64,000 bases of DNA, from NCBI GenBank assembly GCA_900290245.1, contig OKRB01000013.1:1-64000 (forward strand). Reading direction: 5' to 3'. The notes under the pieces were generated by a model. It was given only the letters and a program-made list of their open reading frames with translations, did not search any database and had not been told where the DNA came from. Numbering within the stretch: position 1 is the stretch's first letter; each line of letters opens with the position of its first letter. Made by a program: the position numbers and the translations under genes. Shown piece by piece: positions 17,898 through 27,630 of the stretch. The stretch is from Candidatus Sulfuritelmatomonas gaucii (GTDB lineage: Bacteria > Acidobacteriota > Terriglobia > Terriglobales > Acidobacteriaceae).

Positions 17898-20800
17898 CTA
17901 CCAGTAGAATTTCGCCGCGAATTGGATCTGCCGTGCGATGTCTGCTAAGACGATCGACCCTGCGTTACTGGTGCCTGGCGTTGTATTCGTCGACGCTCCG
18001 AGGTTGACATGGTTGAAAGTGTTGAAGAACTCCGCGCGGAATTGCATGCGGACGGAATCGCCCAGGTTTGTCCACTTCGAAAGGGAGATGTCCGTGTCGT
18101 AGTAGGGAGGCGTGCGCAAGTTTGAGAAATACCGCGGCGCGTTGCCGAAGGTGCCGGCTGAAGCCGCCACGAATGCGCAGGGGTTGTACCAGTGCGTGAT
18201 GTTCCTGAGCGTAGTGGGCCCAATGCAGCCTGAGTTCGCCGCGAAGTTACCTGGCACGTTGGGATTGCCGACCACATTTGCATGCTGCCCGCCGCCGTAC
18301 ACGCTCGCCGAATTTAGATTTGCACTGATTCCCATCGGCAAACCTTCTCTGAAGGAAGTGTCTCCGGCAACCTGCCATCCGCCGAACGCCGAGTCAGTTA
18401 TCTTGCCCCAGTTTTGGCCGATCAACTTTCCTCTGCCCACGGGAAGCGCATAGATGTAGCTGACGACCGCGCCATTTGGCTGATCTGCGTAAGCCACGGA
18501 TTTTTCCTGGGCAAGGTTATAGTTATTACGAACAACCTCGCCGTAGAACACTTCAAATGCCGAGCCGCCGATGGTATCGTCCAACGCCTTGCCGCGCGTG
18601 TAAGTGCCCATGATGGTGAGGTCATTGCTCAGGCGATGCTGGTATTTCACATTGAGCGCGTCGTAGAACGAAAAGGCAGTATTGTCTTTTGCGTTTGTAA
18701 CGCTATCGCAGAATTCCGGCATCGGCAACATAAGCTGAAAGGCGGGAACCGTTGCGCCGGCCAAACCGCAGCCGCTGCCGGTAACCGGGCCCAAGCCGAA
18801 GAATGGGTTGGTCTTAGCAGCGGTAAGCGCGCTACTGCCCAGCGCAAGATCCGCGGGAGGAAGCTGATTGATGTTCAAACCGCTGATCACAAATTTGAGA
18901 GCGTGACTTCCCACATAGTCGGCTTCAATCATGTCCCGCGGCGCGAGCGAGTATTGCAGGCCGAACATCCACTGTTCGACATAAGACGAGGGCCTTTTGA
19001 AAACGCTCGTGGCAAAGGATTGTCCCACGTTCGTCAGACCGCCTTGTGAACTTCCGATCACTGGAAGAATCCCTTGCGGAAACGGATTGCTCAGAGTCGA
19101 CGAAGGATTGAGCCCTCCGTTCAAAGAAGAGACAAGGCTCGTTGTTTGCGCGTATCCAGGCATGGTCGGGTCTCCTGCCCACTCATCCGGGAAGAACAGT
19201 GCGCCGCCTCCGCGCACATCAAGTTTCTTGGTCGCCATGTACGAGAATCCAAAGCGCGGCGAGAAATTGGTGTAGGAGTTTTGATAGAAGTACCTGTTTC
19301 CCGGAGTGTTGTAAACGAGTTGTCCATAATACGGGCCGCCGCTGGCAAACGAACTGATCGGATTGACCTGGTTTGGCATAAAGTACGCCTGCTTGTTATG
19401 CCTCTCCGTGGGAGCGAGCTGGATATCGTAGCGCAACCCCAGGTTCAGCGTCAGGTTCTTCGTTGCCTTCCAGTCATCCTGCAAATACCACCCGAAGTAA
19501 TGTTTGCTGAGCGCGGGATATTGATAAATGCCCGTTGTTCCGCTTGCTGCCGCGCCCATCAGGAATGAGCCGAAGGCATTTCCCGTCCCAGTCGTTGCGT
19601 GATTCGGATCCGGGCCGGCTGAAAATGCCGAATTGAAGCCAAACGTGGTATGGGCCGGGGCGCCACCGAGAACCATGCTCAGGATGCCCATGTATCCGAA
19701 GGTGAATGTGTGGTTCCCCTTCACCTTGACGACATCTGCGCTGATGGTTCCCTCATCAAGCGCAGTCGCCTCGGTTGTCGCGTTTCCTAAGGGAAGAAAC
19801 CCGCTGATATTCACGAGTGGGAAGTACGGCGAGACCGAGTCGAGCACAGCGGGCAATCCGAGTGTCGACGATTTAAACCCGGCTCCCTGGCCGACATTGC
19901 CCTCGACCCAGCGGTTATAGCCAAAGTTCACGCTCAATGTGAGCGTCGGGCTCAGTACCTGGCTGTAGCCTGAAGCCACGCTATAGCGGTTGTTCGGATT
20001 GGTCTGCCCTGGACCGGCAGGATTCGACGCTCCAAAAAGTGGCGCCGACTGCACCTTCGCTTCCCATTTCCTGGAGTACCGTGCATAGAACCGCGAATTA
20101 TCCGTCAGGATCTGGTCGATGCGAATATTCATCTCGTTCGAGGTGGTTGGAACGCTCGCATCGGCGAAAAAGTTGCTGGATAAGCCGGAACCCGTTGTGC
20201 CCGGGAAGTAGGTCGCCATTTTCTTGGCAACCGGGTCCTCCAAACCGGCCAAAGCGGCAATGTTGTTGCCGGGTACGGGATCGCGAATCTGTACCGTTTG
20301 CCCGGCTGTGCTATTTGCCGTGTTGCATGTAGAAACGACCGACCGTGTGCTGAACGGATTGTAGATCTGTCCCGTATAAATCGGGCGGCAAAGTGCATCT
20401 GTCCCAGGCAATTGCGCACCCAGAAACGCGGACAAATCTCCACCAACCATCCCAGATGTCGGCACCGTACCGGGCAACTGCGAGACAGCGCCCAGGCGCA
20501 GCCCCTCATACCCACCGAAGAAAAACGTCTTGTTCGTCCTGTGCATGAGGCCCGGAATATACAACGGGCCACCCTCGGTCGCTCCAAACTGATTCATGCG
20601 CGTCGGCGTTTTCGCCTGATTGTTGATCTTGTTGAAGATAAGGGTGGCGTCCAGCGCATAATTCCGCAAGAACTCGTACATGTCGCCGTGGAATTGCTCC
20701 GTGCCGCCCTTGGTCACCACACTGATGACGTTGCCTTGACTCATCGCATATTGCGCGGAAAAGGTGTTCGTCGACATTTTGAATTCCTGCACCGTATCGA

Positions 20801-21521
20801 TCGACGGCACATACATGACGCCGTTATAGGCCATCATGCCATTCCACGAACCATCCAGCAGGAAGGAGTTGGCTGCGAATAACTGTCCGCCCACCGCCAT
20901 CAGCGAATAATCCTGGTCAGCGGTGTCAACCGTGTTGCCAAGAGCGCCCTGATCGAACCATCTGTTCTGGGAGTCGAGGAAAACCAGGGCCAGTGAGCTG
21001 CGGAAGTTCAGCGGCATCTCAAGCATCTGCTTTCCCGAGACTTCATCGCCCAAATCGGGAGTATCCGTTGTAAGCAATGGCGCCTCAGTTGAAACCACCA
21101 CCTGCGACGACGCATTTCCCATAGCGAGTGTCGGGTTCAGCTCCACCGTCTGATCAACCGCAAGAACAATACCACGCTGCTCAAATGGGGCAAATCCGGC
21201 GACCGCGATCTTCAGGGTGTAGGTGGCCGGCGGCAGCAAGCTGAACGAATAGGTTCCTGTCGAAGTTGTCGTGAACGTGCGCGTAATTCCCTCTTCTTGA
21301 CTCGCAAGCGTAAGCGTGGCCCCAGTCACGCGCGCGCCTTGTGGGTCAGTCACGATTCCGGATATAGATGCGGTTGAGGCCAAGTTCTGGCCCAAAAGCG
21401 GGGTAGTGATCTGAGCGAGAAGCAACGTTACGACGCCGGAGATCAGCGCCACATGCAGAATCGGTCGGGAAGGGAAGAATCTGCTCACGATACGGCCTCC
21501 TGAATCTGAATCGCATGACAA
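17898..21521 (-). CDS. TonB-dependent receptor with N-terminal carboxypeptidase regulatory-like domain (Oar-like)
   Basis: 1207 aa; 'ASISGIVTDPQGARVTGATLTLASQEEGITRTFTTTSTGTYSFSLLPPATYTLKIAVAGF', plug and barrel features, terminal 'RQIQFAAKFYW'. Confidence 0.93.
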   Translation of the reverse strand: MSCDSDSGGRIVSRFFPSRPILHVALISGVVTLLLAQITTPLLGQNLASTASISGIVTDPQGARVTGATLTLASQEEGITRTFTTTSTGTYSFSLLPPATYTLKIAVAGFAPFEQRGIVLAVDQTVELNPTLAMGNASSQVVVSTEAPLLTTDTPDLGDEVSGKQMLEMPLNFRSSLALVFLDSQNRWFDQGALGNTVDTADQDYSLMAVGGQLFAANSFLLDGSWNGMMAYNGVMYVPSIDTVQEFKMSTNTFSAQYAMSQGNVISVVTKGGTEQFHGDMYEFLRNYALDATLIFNKINNQAKTPTRMNQFGATEGGPLYIPGLMHRTNKTFFFGGYEGLRLGAVSQLPGTVPTSGMVGGDLSAFLGAQLPGTDALCRPIYTGQIYNPFSTRSVVSTCNTANSTAGQTVQIRDPVPGNNIAALAGLEDPVAKKMATYFPGTTGSGLSSNFFADASVPTTSNEMNIRIDQILTDNSRFYARYSRKWEAKVQSAPLFGASNPAGPGQTNPNNRYSVASGYSQVLSPTLTLSVNFGYNRWVEGNVGQGAGFKSSTLGLPAVLDSVSPYFPLVNISGFLPLGNATTEATALDEGTISADVVKVKGNHTFTFGYMGILSMVLGGAPAHTTFGFNSAFSAGPDPNHATTGTGNAFGSFLMGAAASGTTGIYQYPALSKHYFGWYLQDDWKATKNLTLNLGLRYDIQLAPTERHNKQAYFMPNQVNPISSFASGGPYYGQLVYNTPGNRYFYQNSYTNFSPRFGFSYMATKKLDVRGGGALFFPDEWAGDPTMPGYAQTTSLVSSLNGGLNPSSTLSNPFPQGILPVIGSSQGGLTNVGQSFATSVFKRPSSYVEQWMFGLQYSLAPRDMIEADYVGSHALKFVISGLNINQLPPADLALGSSALTAAKTNPFFGLGPVTGSGCGLAGATVPAFQLMLPMPEFCDSVTNAKDNTAFSFYDALNVKYQHRLSNDLTIMGTYTRGKALDDTIGGSAFEVFYGEVVRNNYNLAQEKSVAYADQPNGAVVSYIYALPVGRGKLIGQNWGKITDSAFGGWQVAGDTSFREGLPMGISANLNSASVYGGGQHANVVGNPNVPGNFAANSGCIGPTTLRNITHWYNPCAFVAASAGTFGNAPRYFSNLRTPPYYDTDISLSKWTNLGDSVRMQFRAEFFNTFNHVNLGASTNTTPGTSNAGSIVLADIARQIQFAAKFYW

Positions 21522-21780
21522 GTGCCCGAATCCGTCACAACTGACATTGCAGTTTTCAGAAGCCTAGCTAGAGATGAACAAAGAGGTCTATGAAATTCTC
21601 TGCTTTTTTTGTTGTTTTTTCAAGTAGTTTGTTTTGAGGTAGTTGATGAGATAATTCGGTGTGAAATGGGTCATTTTGCATGGGGTTGCGCACCTGTATT
21701 TCTTGAGTTTGATCACTGTTTGACGCCTCTAGTTGATCTGCGTTCATCAAATATTGACATCGCAAAAGAAACAGGGTTGA
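21522..21780. promoter_or_regulatory. Divergent intergenic control region between the TonB receptor and the GntR regulator
   Basis: AT-rich 259-bp gap with head-to-head genes; no specific operator identified. Confidence 0.45.
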
Positions 21781-22554
21781 ATGGCTAGGATGGCAAACGG
21801 GAATGCACCAGACGCACGGAATGGGTTCTCCCCTTCTTTGTGGAACAAAGCCTATTACCGGATTCGCGAGCGAATCTTACGCGGGGAACTGAGTCCGGGA
21901 GAGGCATTGTCGGCCCGCCGTCTGGCAGAGGAATTCGGCATGAGCCTGTTGCCGATCTCCCAGGCCTTTCGGCAACTGGAAAACGACCGCTTGCTGGAAA
22001 GCCGGCCGCGTGCCGGAACTCGCGTTCGCATCCCCCAAGCTGACGAGATTCGTGGGCGCTGTATTGTCCGCGAAGCGCTTGAGGCTCAGTCTGCTCGCCT
22101 TTGCTCCTTGAATGCCACGATGAAGGAGCGCGTGGAGCTAATGCGCCTGGCTGAGCAGCTTGACACACTTTATGGCCGGTTCGGACAAGGCGGAGATCCG
22201 GAGATGCAGTACGCAGTTCACACGCTTCATTTCGAACTTCACATGCGCATCGCTGAGTACGGCCGCTGCCAGGAGCTGAAGGAAGCGATTGAAATGAACC
22301 AGGTGCTCATCTACAACTGGTTCTTCGACGTTGCGACGAATCGCCGCACACTGCCGCCGGGATTTCATGTCAAGTTGCTCGAAGTCGTAACTGGATCGGA
22401 TCCGATCGCCGCCGACGAGGCGATGCGTGAACATGTGCAGTACGGCGTTACGGAATCGCTTAATCAGGCTGTGCCCGCAATTTCGACCGATTGGAGGCAG
22501 AGACGATCACAGTCCAACGAGAAAGAAGCTGGTCAGGGACCTGAGAAGCTATAG
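21781..22554 (+). CDS. GntR-family transcriptional regulator (FCD-type C-domain)
   Basis: 'AYYRIRERILRGELSPGEALSARRLAEEFGMSLLPISQAFRQLENDRLLESRPRAGTRVRIP'. Confidence 0.92.
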   Translation: MARMANGNAPDARNGFSPSLWNKAYYRIRERILRGELSPGEALSARRLAEEFGMSLLPISQAFRQLENDRLLESRPRAGTRVRIPQADEIRGRCIVREALEAQSARLCSLNATMKERVELMRLAEQLDTLYGRFGQGGDPEMQYAVHTLHFELHMRIAEYGRCQELKEAIEMNQVLIYNWFFDVATNRRTLPPGFHVKLLEVVTGSDPIAADEAMREHVQYGVTESLNQAVPAISTDWRQRRSQSNEKEAGQGPEKL

Positions 22555-22589
22555 CGCCGATTCTTTCCGCCGGTTGCCCGACCCTTGCA

Positions 22590-24845
22590 TCATCCCGCCT
22601 TTCGCTTTTCAAAGATCACCGCGGCCAGTTCAAATGGTTCGAGGGGTATTGAACCTTTGAGAATGTTTTCCTTCTTCGCTGCGATCTTCTCCTCGTTACC
22701 CCCGTTTGAAGTGATCAAGGAGTACGACTCCGTCTCAACACCGTAACGCGACATATCGAAATCAAATTGGAAGGTCGAGCCATCCTCGGTCAGGTTGGCC
22801 GCCATGATTGCCACGTGCTGTTCTGTTTCATAGACCTTTGCGAAAGCGCCGGACGCCATCAGACCGATGTCGTCCTCAAAGGATCCATTGACCCAAAACT
22901 CTTCCGTCTTCTTTCTGAATTCTGCAAGGCGCCGGATGTGCGCTGCGAACACGGGAAAGTCGCTGAGGCTTTTGCCGTTCTCCAGCCCACCGGCGATGAT
23001 GGCCAACCGAAGACCGAGAATCACGTACTTGTTCGCCAGTCCCATATCGACGGGCACTGCGGACGTATTTATCACCCATGGCAGCGTGTATTGCAGGACT
23101 TCGGGATTCGGAGGCATCCGCCAGACCCACCCCGAATCGAGATGCTGGCTCGCCAGGATTTCCCAACCTTCCCCAATCAGGATTGCCTCCGGGTTGTCTG
23201 CCTTCATTCCCGCGCGTAGTTCCTCAGCGAAACCTGGAGTAGCAATGGAGGGAGCACTCACGTCCGCGTGATTGTGCCTCGCGCTGAAACACAAGTTGCC
23301 CTCGACCACCTGGTCGTAAAACATCATGGAGTAGCCGCCCTGTTGCAAGACCCTCCGCACGTTGCGTACGGCAAATTCGCAATACCCGTTGACCGCGCTG
23401 CACATCACGTAATCCAGTTGGCCAAATGATTGCTGACGGTTGCTCCATCGCGCCGCGCCAAAATGCTGATGATCCCACGACTCCCAGATGGGATCGCCCG
23501 ATTCCCTGCGAATGGCCCACTCTTCCGCGAGGTTGTGCAATTCCGGTGTCAGCGTGGCCTTGTTCCACAAGCGCTGCGAGAAGATGATACCTGTGCTTAC
23601 ACCCAAATCCCGGGCCTTCTGGTTCGCGGCCTGGAGCCTGGGCGGTCCACCCCACTGCGCCGCGAACTGCCCCAGCCGCGGCGGATCAACAGAGAGATCG
23701 TCGGGTTCCAGAACTTTGGGATAGTAATCGCCAAAGTTCCACATCACCAGGTGATGGATGCCGTACTTGCGAATGTCCTCGGCCAACTCCGCGATCTGCA
23801 TGAAGTCACGATGCGTGAAAAAGCTGTTGAAGGTCCCGAGGGCACGCCGGAATTCCAGCGGCGTATCGGCCTTGCGATACCAGCCTTCAAGGCTTGCGCG
23901 ATACTTAGCCGCGGCGGCGTGCCAGTCGCCCTGGTGCAGGCTCACAACCAGCTCGGGCGAGCGCCACGATTTGCCCGGTCCGATGTATGATTCGAACGCC
24001 CATGCAAACGAGAGAATCGGATGCGTCACGGCGCCGTAATCCTGAATCATGAGCCTGTGCTGAATTCCAGTCCGAACCATGCTTGCAAAGTACAGCCCTT
24101 CCGATTTGCCGCCGTAATTCATCCACGGCATGGCGAGGCTGTAGCCATCGGGCCACTTGGGAATGTCGAGAAGAAATGGATATTCTTCCCAGTTGGCATC
24201 TGCATTGAAATGATTGCGAAGATCGGCTCCGCGATAGATCATGCTCGGCGCTACAAATGTGTCAGTGGCTCGATCCTCGATCTCGCCTACGCCCGAAATC
24301 CAAGGAAAGAAAACCTCCCTTATTTCGAACCTTGACCGGTTGTCGATCTGCAACTGAAGCTTTGCTTCGTCGGACCCGTCGTCGAGGCGAATTGTGTAGA
24401 TCGCTGCGATCGGGAAGTTTCCAGCTTCTGATTTCAGCTCAGGATAGCTGATCCTCAGGATCTGGCCTTTTGCATCGCGTTCGCGCGTAATTGCGCAATC
24501 GCTCTGCAGCCAGGAATCAAACGAGTTTGCGGAGTAATCGGCGTTGAAGCCGGTGATCAGCCCGGGGATAGGCACATTCAGCCGGAAGACCTTCGCCCAT
24601 TTTGTCGTAGCGATGTAATCCCGGCCGCTTCGTTTGTTGCGCAGTCCGATGATGTCTCCGCTGCGCGAGTCCACCGAAATAGAGACGAATTCATTCTCAA
24701 TCGTTGCCGCGTGTGCAAGGTCTTGCTCGCCATTCTGCGCAGCAAAAGCCGGCAACGCCGCTCCTGAAGCAAACAGCGATGCGCCTCCGAGAGCGGTGCT
24801 CCGGATGAATTGGCGCCGGCTGACGTTCCGAACCATAAAGACCAA
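22590..24845 (-). CDS. TAT-exported DUF6259-like putative glycoside hydrolase
   Basis: 'SRRQFIRSTALGGASLFASG' signal; 'IENEFVSISVDSRSGDIIGLRNKRSGRDYI', barrel-like central part 'YGIHHLVMWNFGDYYPKV...MMFYDQVVEG'. Confidence 0.65.
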   Translation of the reverse strand: MVFMVRNVSRRQFIRSTALGGASLFASGAALPAFAAQNGEQDLAHAATIENEFVSISVDSRSGDIIGLRNKRSGRDYIATTKWAKVFRLNVPIPGLITGFNADYSANSFDSWLQSDCAITRERDAKGQILRISYPELKSEAGNFPIAAIYTIRLDDGSDEAKLQLQIDNRSRFEIREVFFPWISGVGEIEDRATDTFVAPSMIYRGADLRNHFNADANWEEYPFLLDIPKWPDGYSLAMPWMNYGGKSEGLYFASMVRTGIQHRLMIQDYGAVTHPILSFAWAFESYIGPGKSWRSPELVVSLHQGDWHAAAAKYRASLEGWYRKADTPLEFRRALGTFNSFFTHRDFMQIAELAEDIRKYGIHHLVMWNFGDYYPKVLEPDDLSVDPPRLGQFAAQWGGPPRLQAANQKARDLGVSTGIIFSQRLWNKATLTPELHNLAEEWAIRRESGDPIWESWDHQHFGAARWSNRQQSFGQLDYVMCSAVNGYCEFAVRNVRRVLQQGGYSMMFYDQVVEGNLCFSARHNHADVSAPSIATPGFAEELRAGMKADNPEAILIGEGWEILASQHLDSGWVWRMPPNPEVLQYTLPWVINTSAVPVDMGLANKYVILGLRLAIIAGGLENGKSLSDFPVFAAHIRRLAEFRKKTEEFWVNGSFEDDIGLMASGAFAKVYETEQHVAIMAANLTEDGSTFQFDFDMSRYGVETESYSLITSNGGNEEKIAAKKENILKGSIPLEPFELAAVIFEKRKAG

Positions 24846-24929
24846 TCCCTCGATAGCCCGTTCCTCTGCTGCCCGGGCCGGCGTTCGGAGTTGTGGCCTC
24901 AGGTGCGTGCTTGCGCCAATTAATCGGAG

Positions 24930-26816
24930 CTAGCGGAACAGCAGTGGAGCGAGACTCGCCAGGTTGCGGCGCCACACCATCCACGTGTGATTTCCCGGGG
25001 TTTCAACTGCCGTGTGGTTGATGCCTTCGTCGGTCATCCACTTGTTAAAGGCGCGATTGATGCCGAGCAGCCCATCGTCAGTGCCGCATGCGACCCAAAG
25101 CAGATGCAGTTGCGAGTTTGCCGCGCTTTTCAGGCCGGGAAATTCCTGATCGAAGTTCTCCCGCAAACCGCCGGAGCTGAAGGAGCCGACCCAGCCGAAT
25201 TTGTCAAGATTGTTCAGGCCGATCAGGAGGGATTGTGCGCCGCCCATCGAGAGTCCGGCGATGGCCCGTGCATCGCGGCCGGGCTCGACTTTGTAGTCCT
25301 TTTCCACCTGCGGAATCACTTCGTCGAAGAGAGAATTGGCGAAGCGACCGAAGTTGCGAGTCCGAATCGTGTCATTCCAATATGCGCCGTGACCAAGAAT
25401 GTCTTCTCCGCCATATCCATCGGGCATTACGACAATCATCGGCCTGGCGTTGCCTTCGTCGATCAGATGATCCAGGATGCGATTGGCGAACCCGACTTCC
25501 AACCAGCTTCGCGTGACCTGCCCGAAGCCGTGGAGGAGATAGAGCACTGGGTATTTGACATTGCTCGCCGAATCGTATCCCGGCGGAGTATAGACATAGA
25601 AATCGCGCTCATCTCCGATCGCCTTCGATTGAAAAAAGTGATGGTGCACAGTTCCGTGGGGTCCGTCGCCGATCTCCCACGGCAACGAAGACGGTCCCGG
25701 CACGTGGACCATGTTCTCGGTTTGCAGAAGATTTGGAAGGATAAGAGGATTCGACGGATCGATCACCGGAACACCGGTGTCCTGGAAGATGTACCCGTAG
25801 TAGTCCGGCGCCAGCGGCTTTGTCGTAAGACTCCACACGCCCAGGTCATCCTTCTGCATGATGACCTGTTTCTCGCCCTCGAGCTGAACAAATACCTCGA
25901 GGGACGCGGGCGCAAATGCGCGAAACGTCACGCTGCCGTCGGCGTGGACTTCGGGCGAAACGAGAGGCCCGGGAACCGGGGGCAGATCGGGATGATCGCC
26001 TTCTGCAATGGTCGCGAACCAGCGGCCCGATGGATTGTGGTTGTTCCAATGCCCCGGCCATGACCACGTTCCGATGCCGGTGATGCGATCGCCGCGCAAT
26101 GTTCCTGTATAAAGAGCCGTCAAGCCCGGCGACACGCTGTCGGGGAATTCCGTGCGGCGCAACACGATTCCGTCCGAGTCAAACTTTTGTACATCGAGCT
26201 TGAAGTGGGCGCCATTGCGGCAACGCGATTCTGCCTGACGGCCATTGAACGTCCAAAGGCATCCACCCTGCCGGCCCGCCGCGCATTGGTCTGCTTCGCA
26301 TTCGATCAGCGCATTGGGAATCCTGATCGCCTCCACTGGTGGCGGCAAAGGCGCCGATCTTTGTATCACGGCGGTCCAATGACCGATGGGATGTTCGTCA
26401 TTCCAATGGCCGCTCCAGGACCATACAACGTCGCCTTCAATTCGATTGCCGTGCATTGTTCCCGTGTAGACCGCGGTCAGACCGTAGGAAGTGCTTAGCG
26501 GCATGTCGATACGGCGAATGTCGACGCCATCCGCATCGAACCGTTCGACCACAACCCTCGCCTCGGCGCCGTTGTTCCAGTCTGCGGCGCCCAGGACTCC
26601 GCTGAATTTCCAGGTCCCGCTGATCTTTGGATCAGGAACGCATTGACTCCCCATGCATTCTATCTCAGCGATCACGGCCGGAACCGCAATTGCAGCGGGA
26701 GTAGCCGGTTGTGCGGCCTGGCTCTGAGCGAACGCCGGCGCAAGAGATGCAAAAAGGGCTGGAATCGCGGCAAACGTCGCGGTTGCTGTTCGAAGATCGA
26801 GGAGATTCATGTGCAT
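24930..26816 (-). CDS. Secreted esterase (enterochelin esterase/feruloyl esterase-like) with a duplicated N-terminal domain and E-set domain
   Basis: C-terminal 'YPVLYLLHGFGQ...IAGLSMGGAQSLLIGLNNLDKFGWVGSFSSG...GNHTWMVWRRNL'. Confidence 0.85.
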   Translation of the reverse strand: MHMNLLDLRTATATFAAIPALFASLAPAFAQSQAAQPATPAAIAVPAVIAEIECMGSQCVPDPKISGTWKFSGVLGAADWNNGAEARVVVERFDADGVDIRRIDMPLSTSYGLTAVYTGTMHGNRIEGDVVWSWSGHWNDEHPIGHWTAVIQRSAPLPPPVEAIRIPNALIECEADQCAAGRQGGCLWTFNGRQAESRCRNGAHFKLDVQKFDSDGIVLRRTEFPDSVSPGLTALYTGTLRGDRITGIGTWSWPGHWNNHNPSGRWFATIAEGDHPDLPPVPGPLVSPEVHADGSVTFRAFAPASLEVFVQLEGEKQVIMQKDDLGVWSLTTKPLAPDYYGYIFQDTGVPVIDPSNPLILPNLLQTENMVHVPGPSSLPWEIGDGPHGTVHHHFFQSKAIGDERDFYVYTPPGYDSASNVKYPVLYLLHGFGQVTRSWLEVGFANRILDHLIDEGNARPMIVVMPDGYGGEDILGHGAYWNDTIRTRNFGRFANSLFDEVIPQVEKDYKVEPGRDARAIAGLSMGGAQSLLIGLNNLDKFGWVGSFSSGGLRENFDQEFPGLKSAANSQLHLLWVACGTDDGLLGINRAFNKWMTDEGINHTAVETPGNHTWMVWRRNLASLAPLLFR

Positions 26817-26931
26817 GATGTGTGCAGCAAAATGCTAGGGCGCTGAGCCTGATCCGGAATAGTGGATTTCCATAATTGTCTCTTGGAAAGACACGGGCGG
26901 TCGCAATCCGAAATCTCTTGCAAAATCTCCA

Positions 26932-27630
26932 CTACCCGCCAGTTTCACCATATGCGTGAACCTTTTGGCAAATGAGCCGAAGCTTTGACTCAACATCACC
27001 CGACGCAGTCTTGAATGATTCAGCGTCGATTGTGAGCGGAGCGCCGAGCACAACCAACGGTGCGCCGTATTCGGGAGTACGAACTGCTTGCTCAACAGAG
27101 AGTCCGCCCACGGCCTGGACGGGTAACTTTACCGCGGCGGCAATCTCCCGCAGTTGATCAAGAGGACTCGGACACGGAAGGCCCGCCGCCGCAAGCCCAC
27201 GGCGCTCGTCGTAGCCGATGTGATGAATCACGAAGTCGCAGCCGAAATTTTCGAGCCGCTTGGCTGCTGCAACCTTGTCGCGGGCGCCCAGATTGTCGCC
27301 CATTACTTTTACGCCAAAGTCTCTTCCAGCGCGCACTACCATCTTGATGGTTTCAGGGTGCGCACGCTCCATGACCACAACGTGCGTAGCGCCAGCTCGG
27401 GCCATCAATTCCGCTTCAAGCCAGCCGCCGTCCATCGTTTTCAGGTCGGCAACGATGGGTGTTTCGGGAAACTCCGCGCGCAGTGCTTTCACGCCGTTCA
27501 TTCCTTCGGCGATGATGAGCGGTGTCCCTGCTTCCAGCCAATCCACCCCGGCACGCATTGCCATACGCGCGGTATCGAGAGCCTCGGGAATCGTGGTTAC
27601 GTCGAGCGAGATTTGGACGACGGTCTTCAT
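26932..27630 (-). CDS. 3-hexulose-6-phosphate synthase / 3-keto-L-gulonate-6-phosphate decarboxylase family (OMPDC suprafamily)
   Basis: 'LEAGTPLIIAEGMNGVKALRAEFPETPIVADLKTMDGG' and 'VQAVGGLSVEQAV'. Confidence 0.88.
   Translation of the reverse strand: MKTVVQISLDVTTIPEALDTARMAMRAGVDWLEAGTPLIIAEGMNGVKALRAEFPETPIVADLKTMDGGWLEAELMARAGATHVVVMERAHPETIKMVVRAGRDFGVKVMGDNLGARDKVAAAKRLENFGCDFVIHHIGYDERRGLAAAGLPCPSPLDQLREIAAAVKLPVQAVGGLSVEQAVRTPEYGAPLVVLGAPLTIDAESFKTASGDVESKLRLICQKVHAYGETGG

Noticed and set aside
24987-26063. 358-aa plus-strand ORF
   Set aside because: Antisense shadow of the esterase gene.
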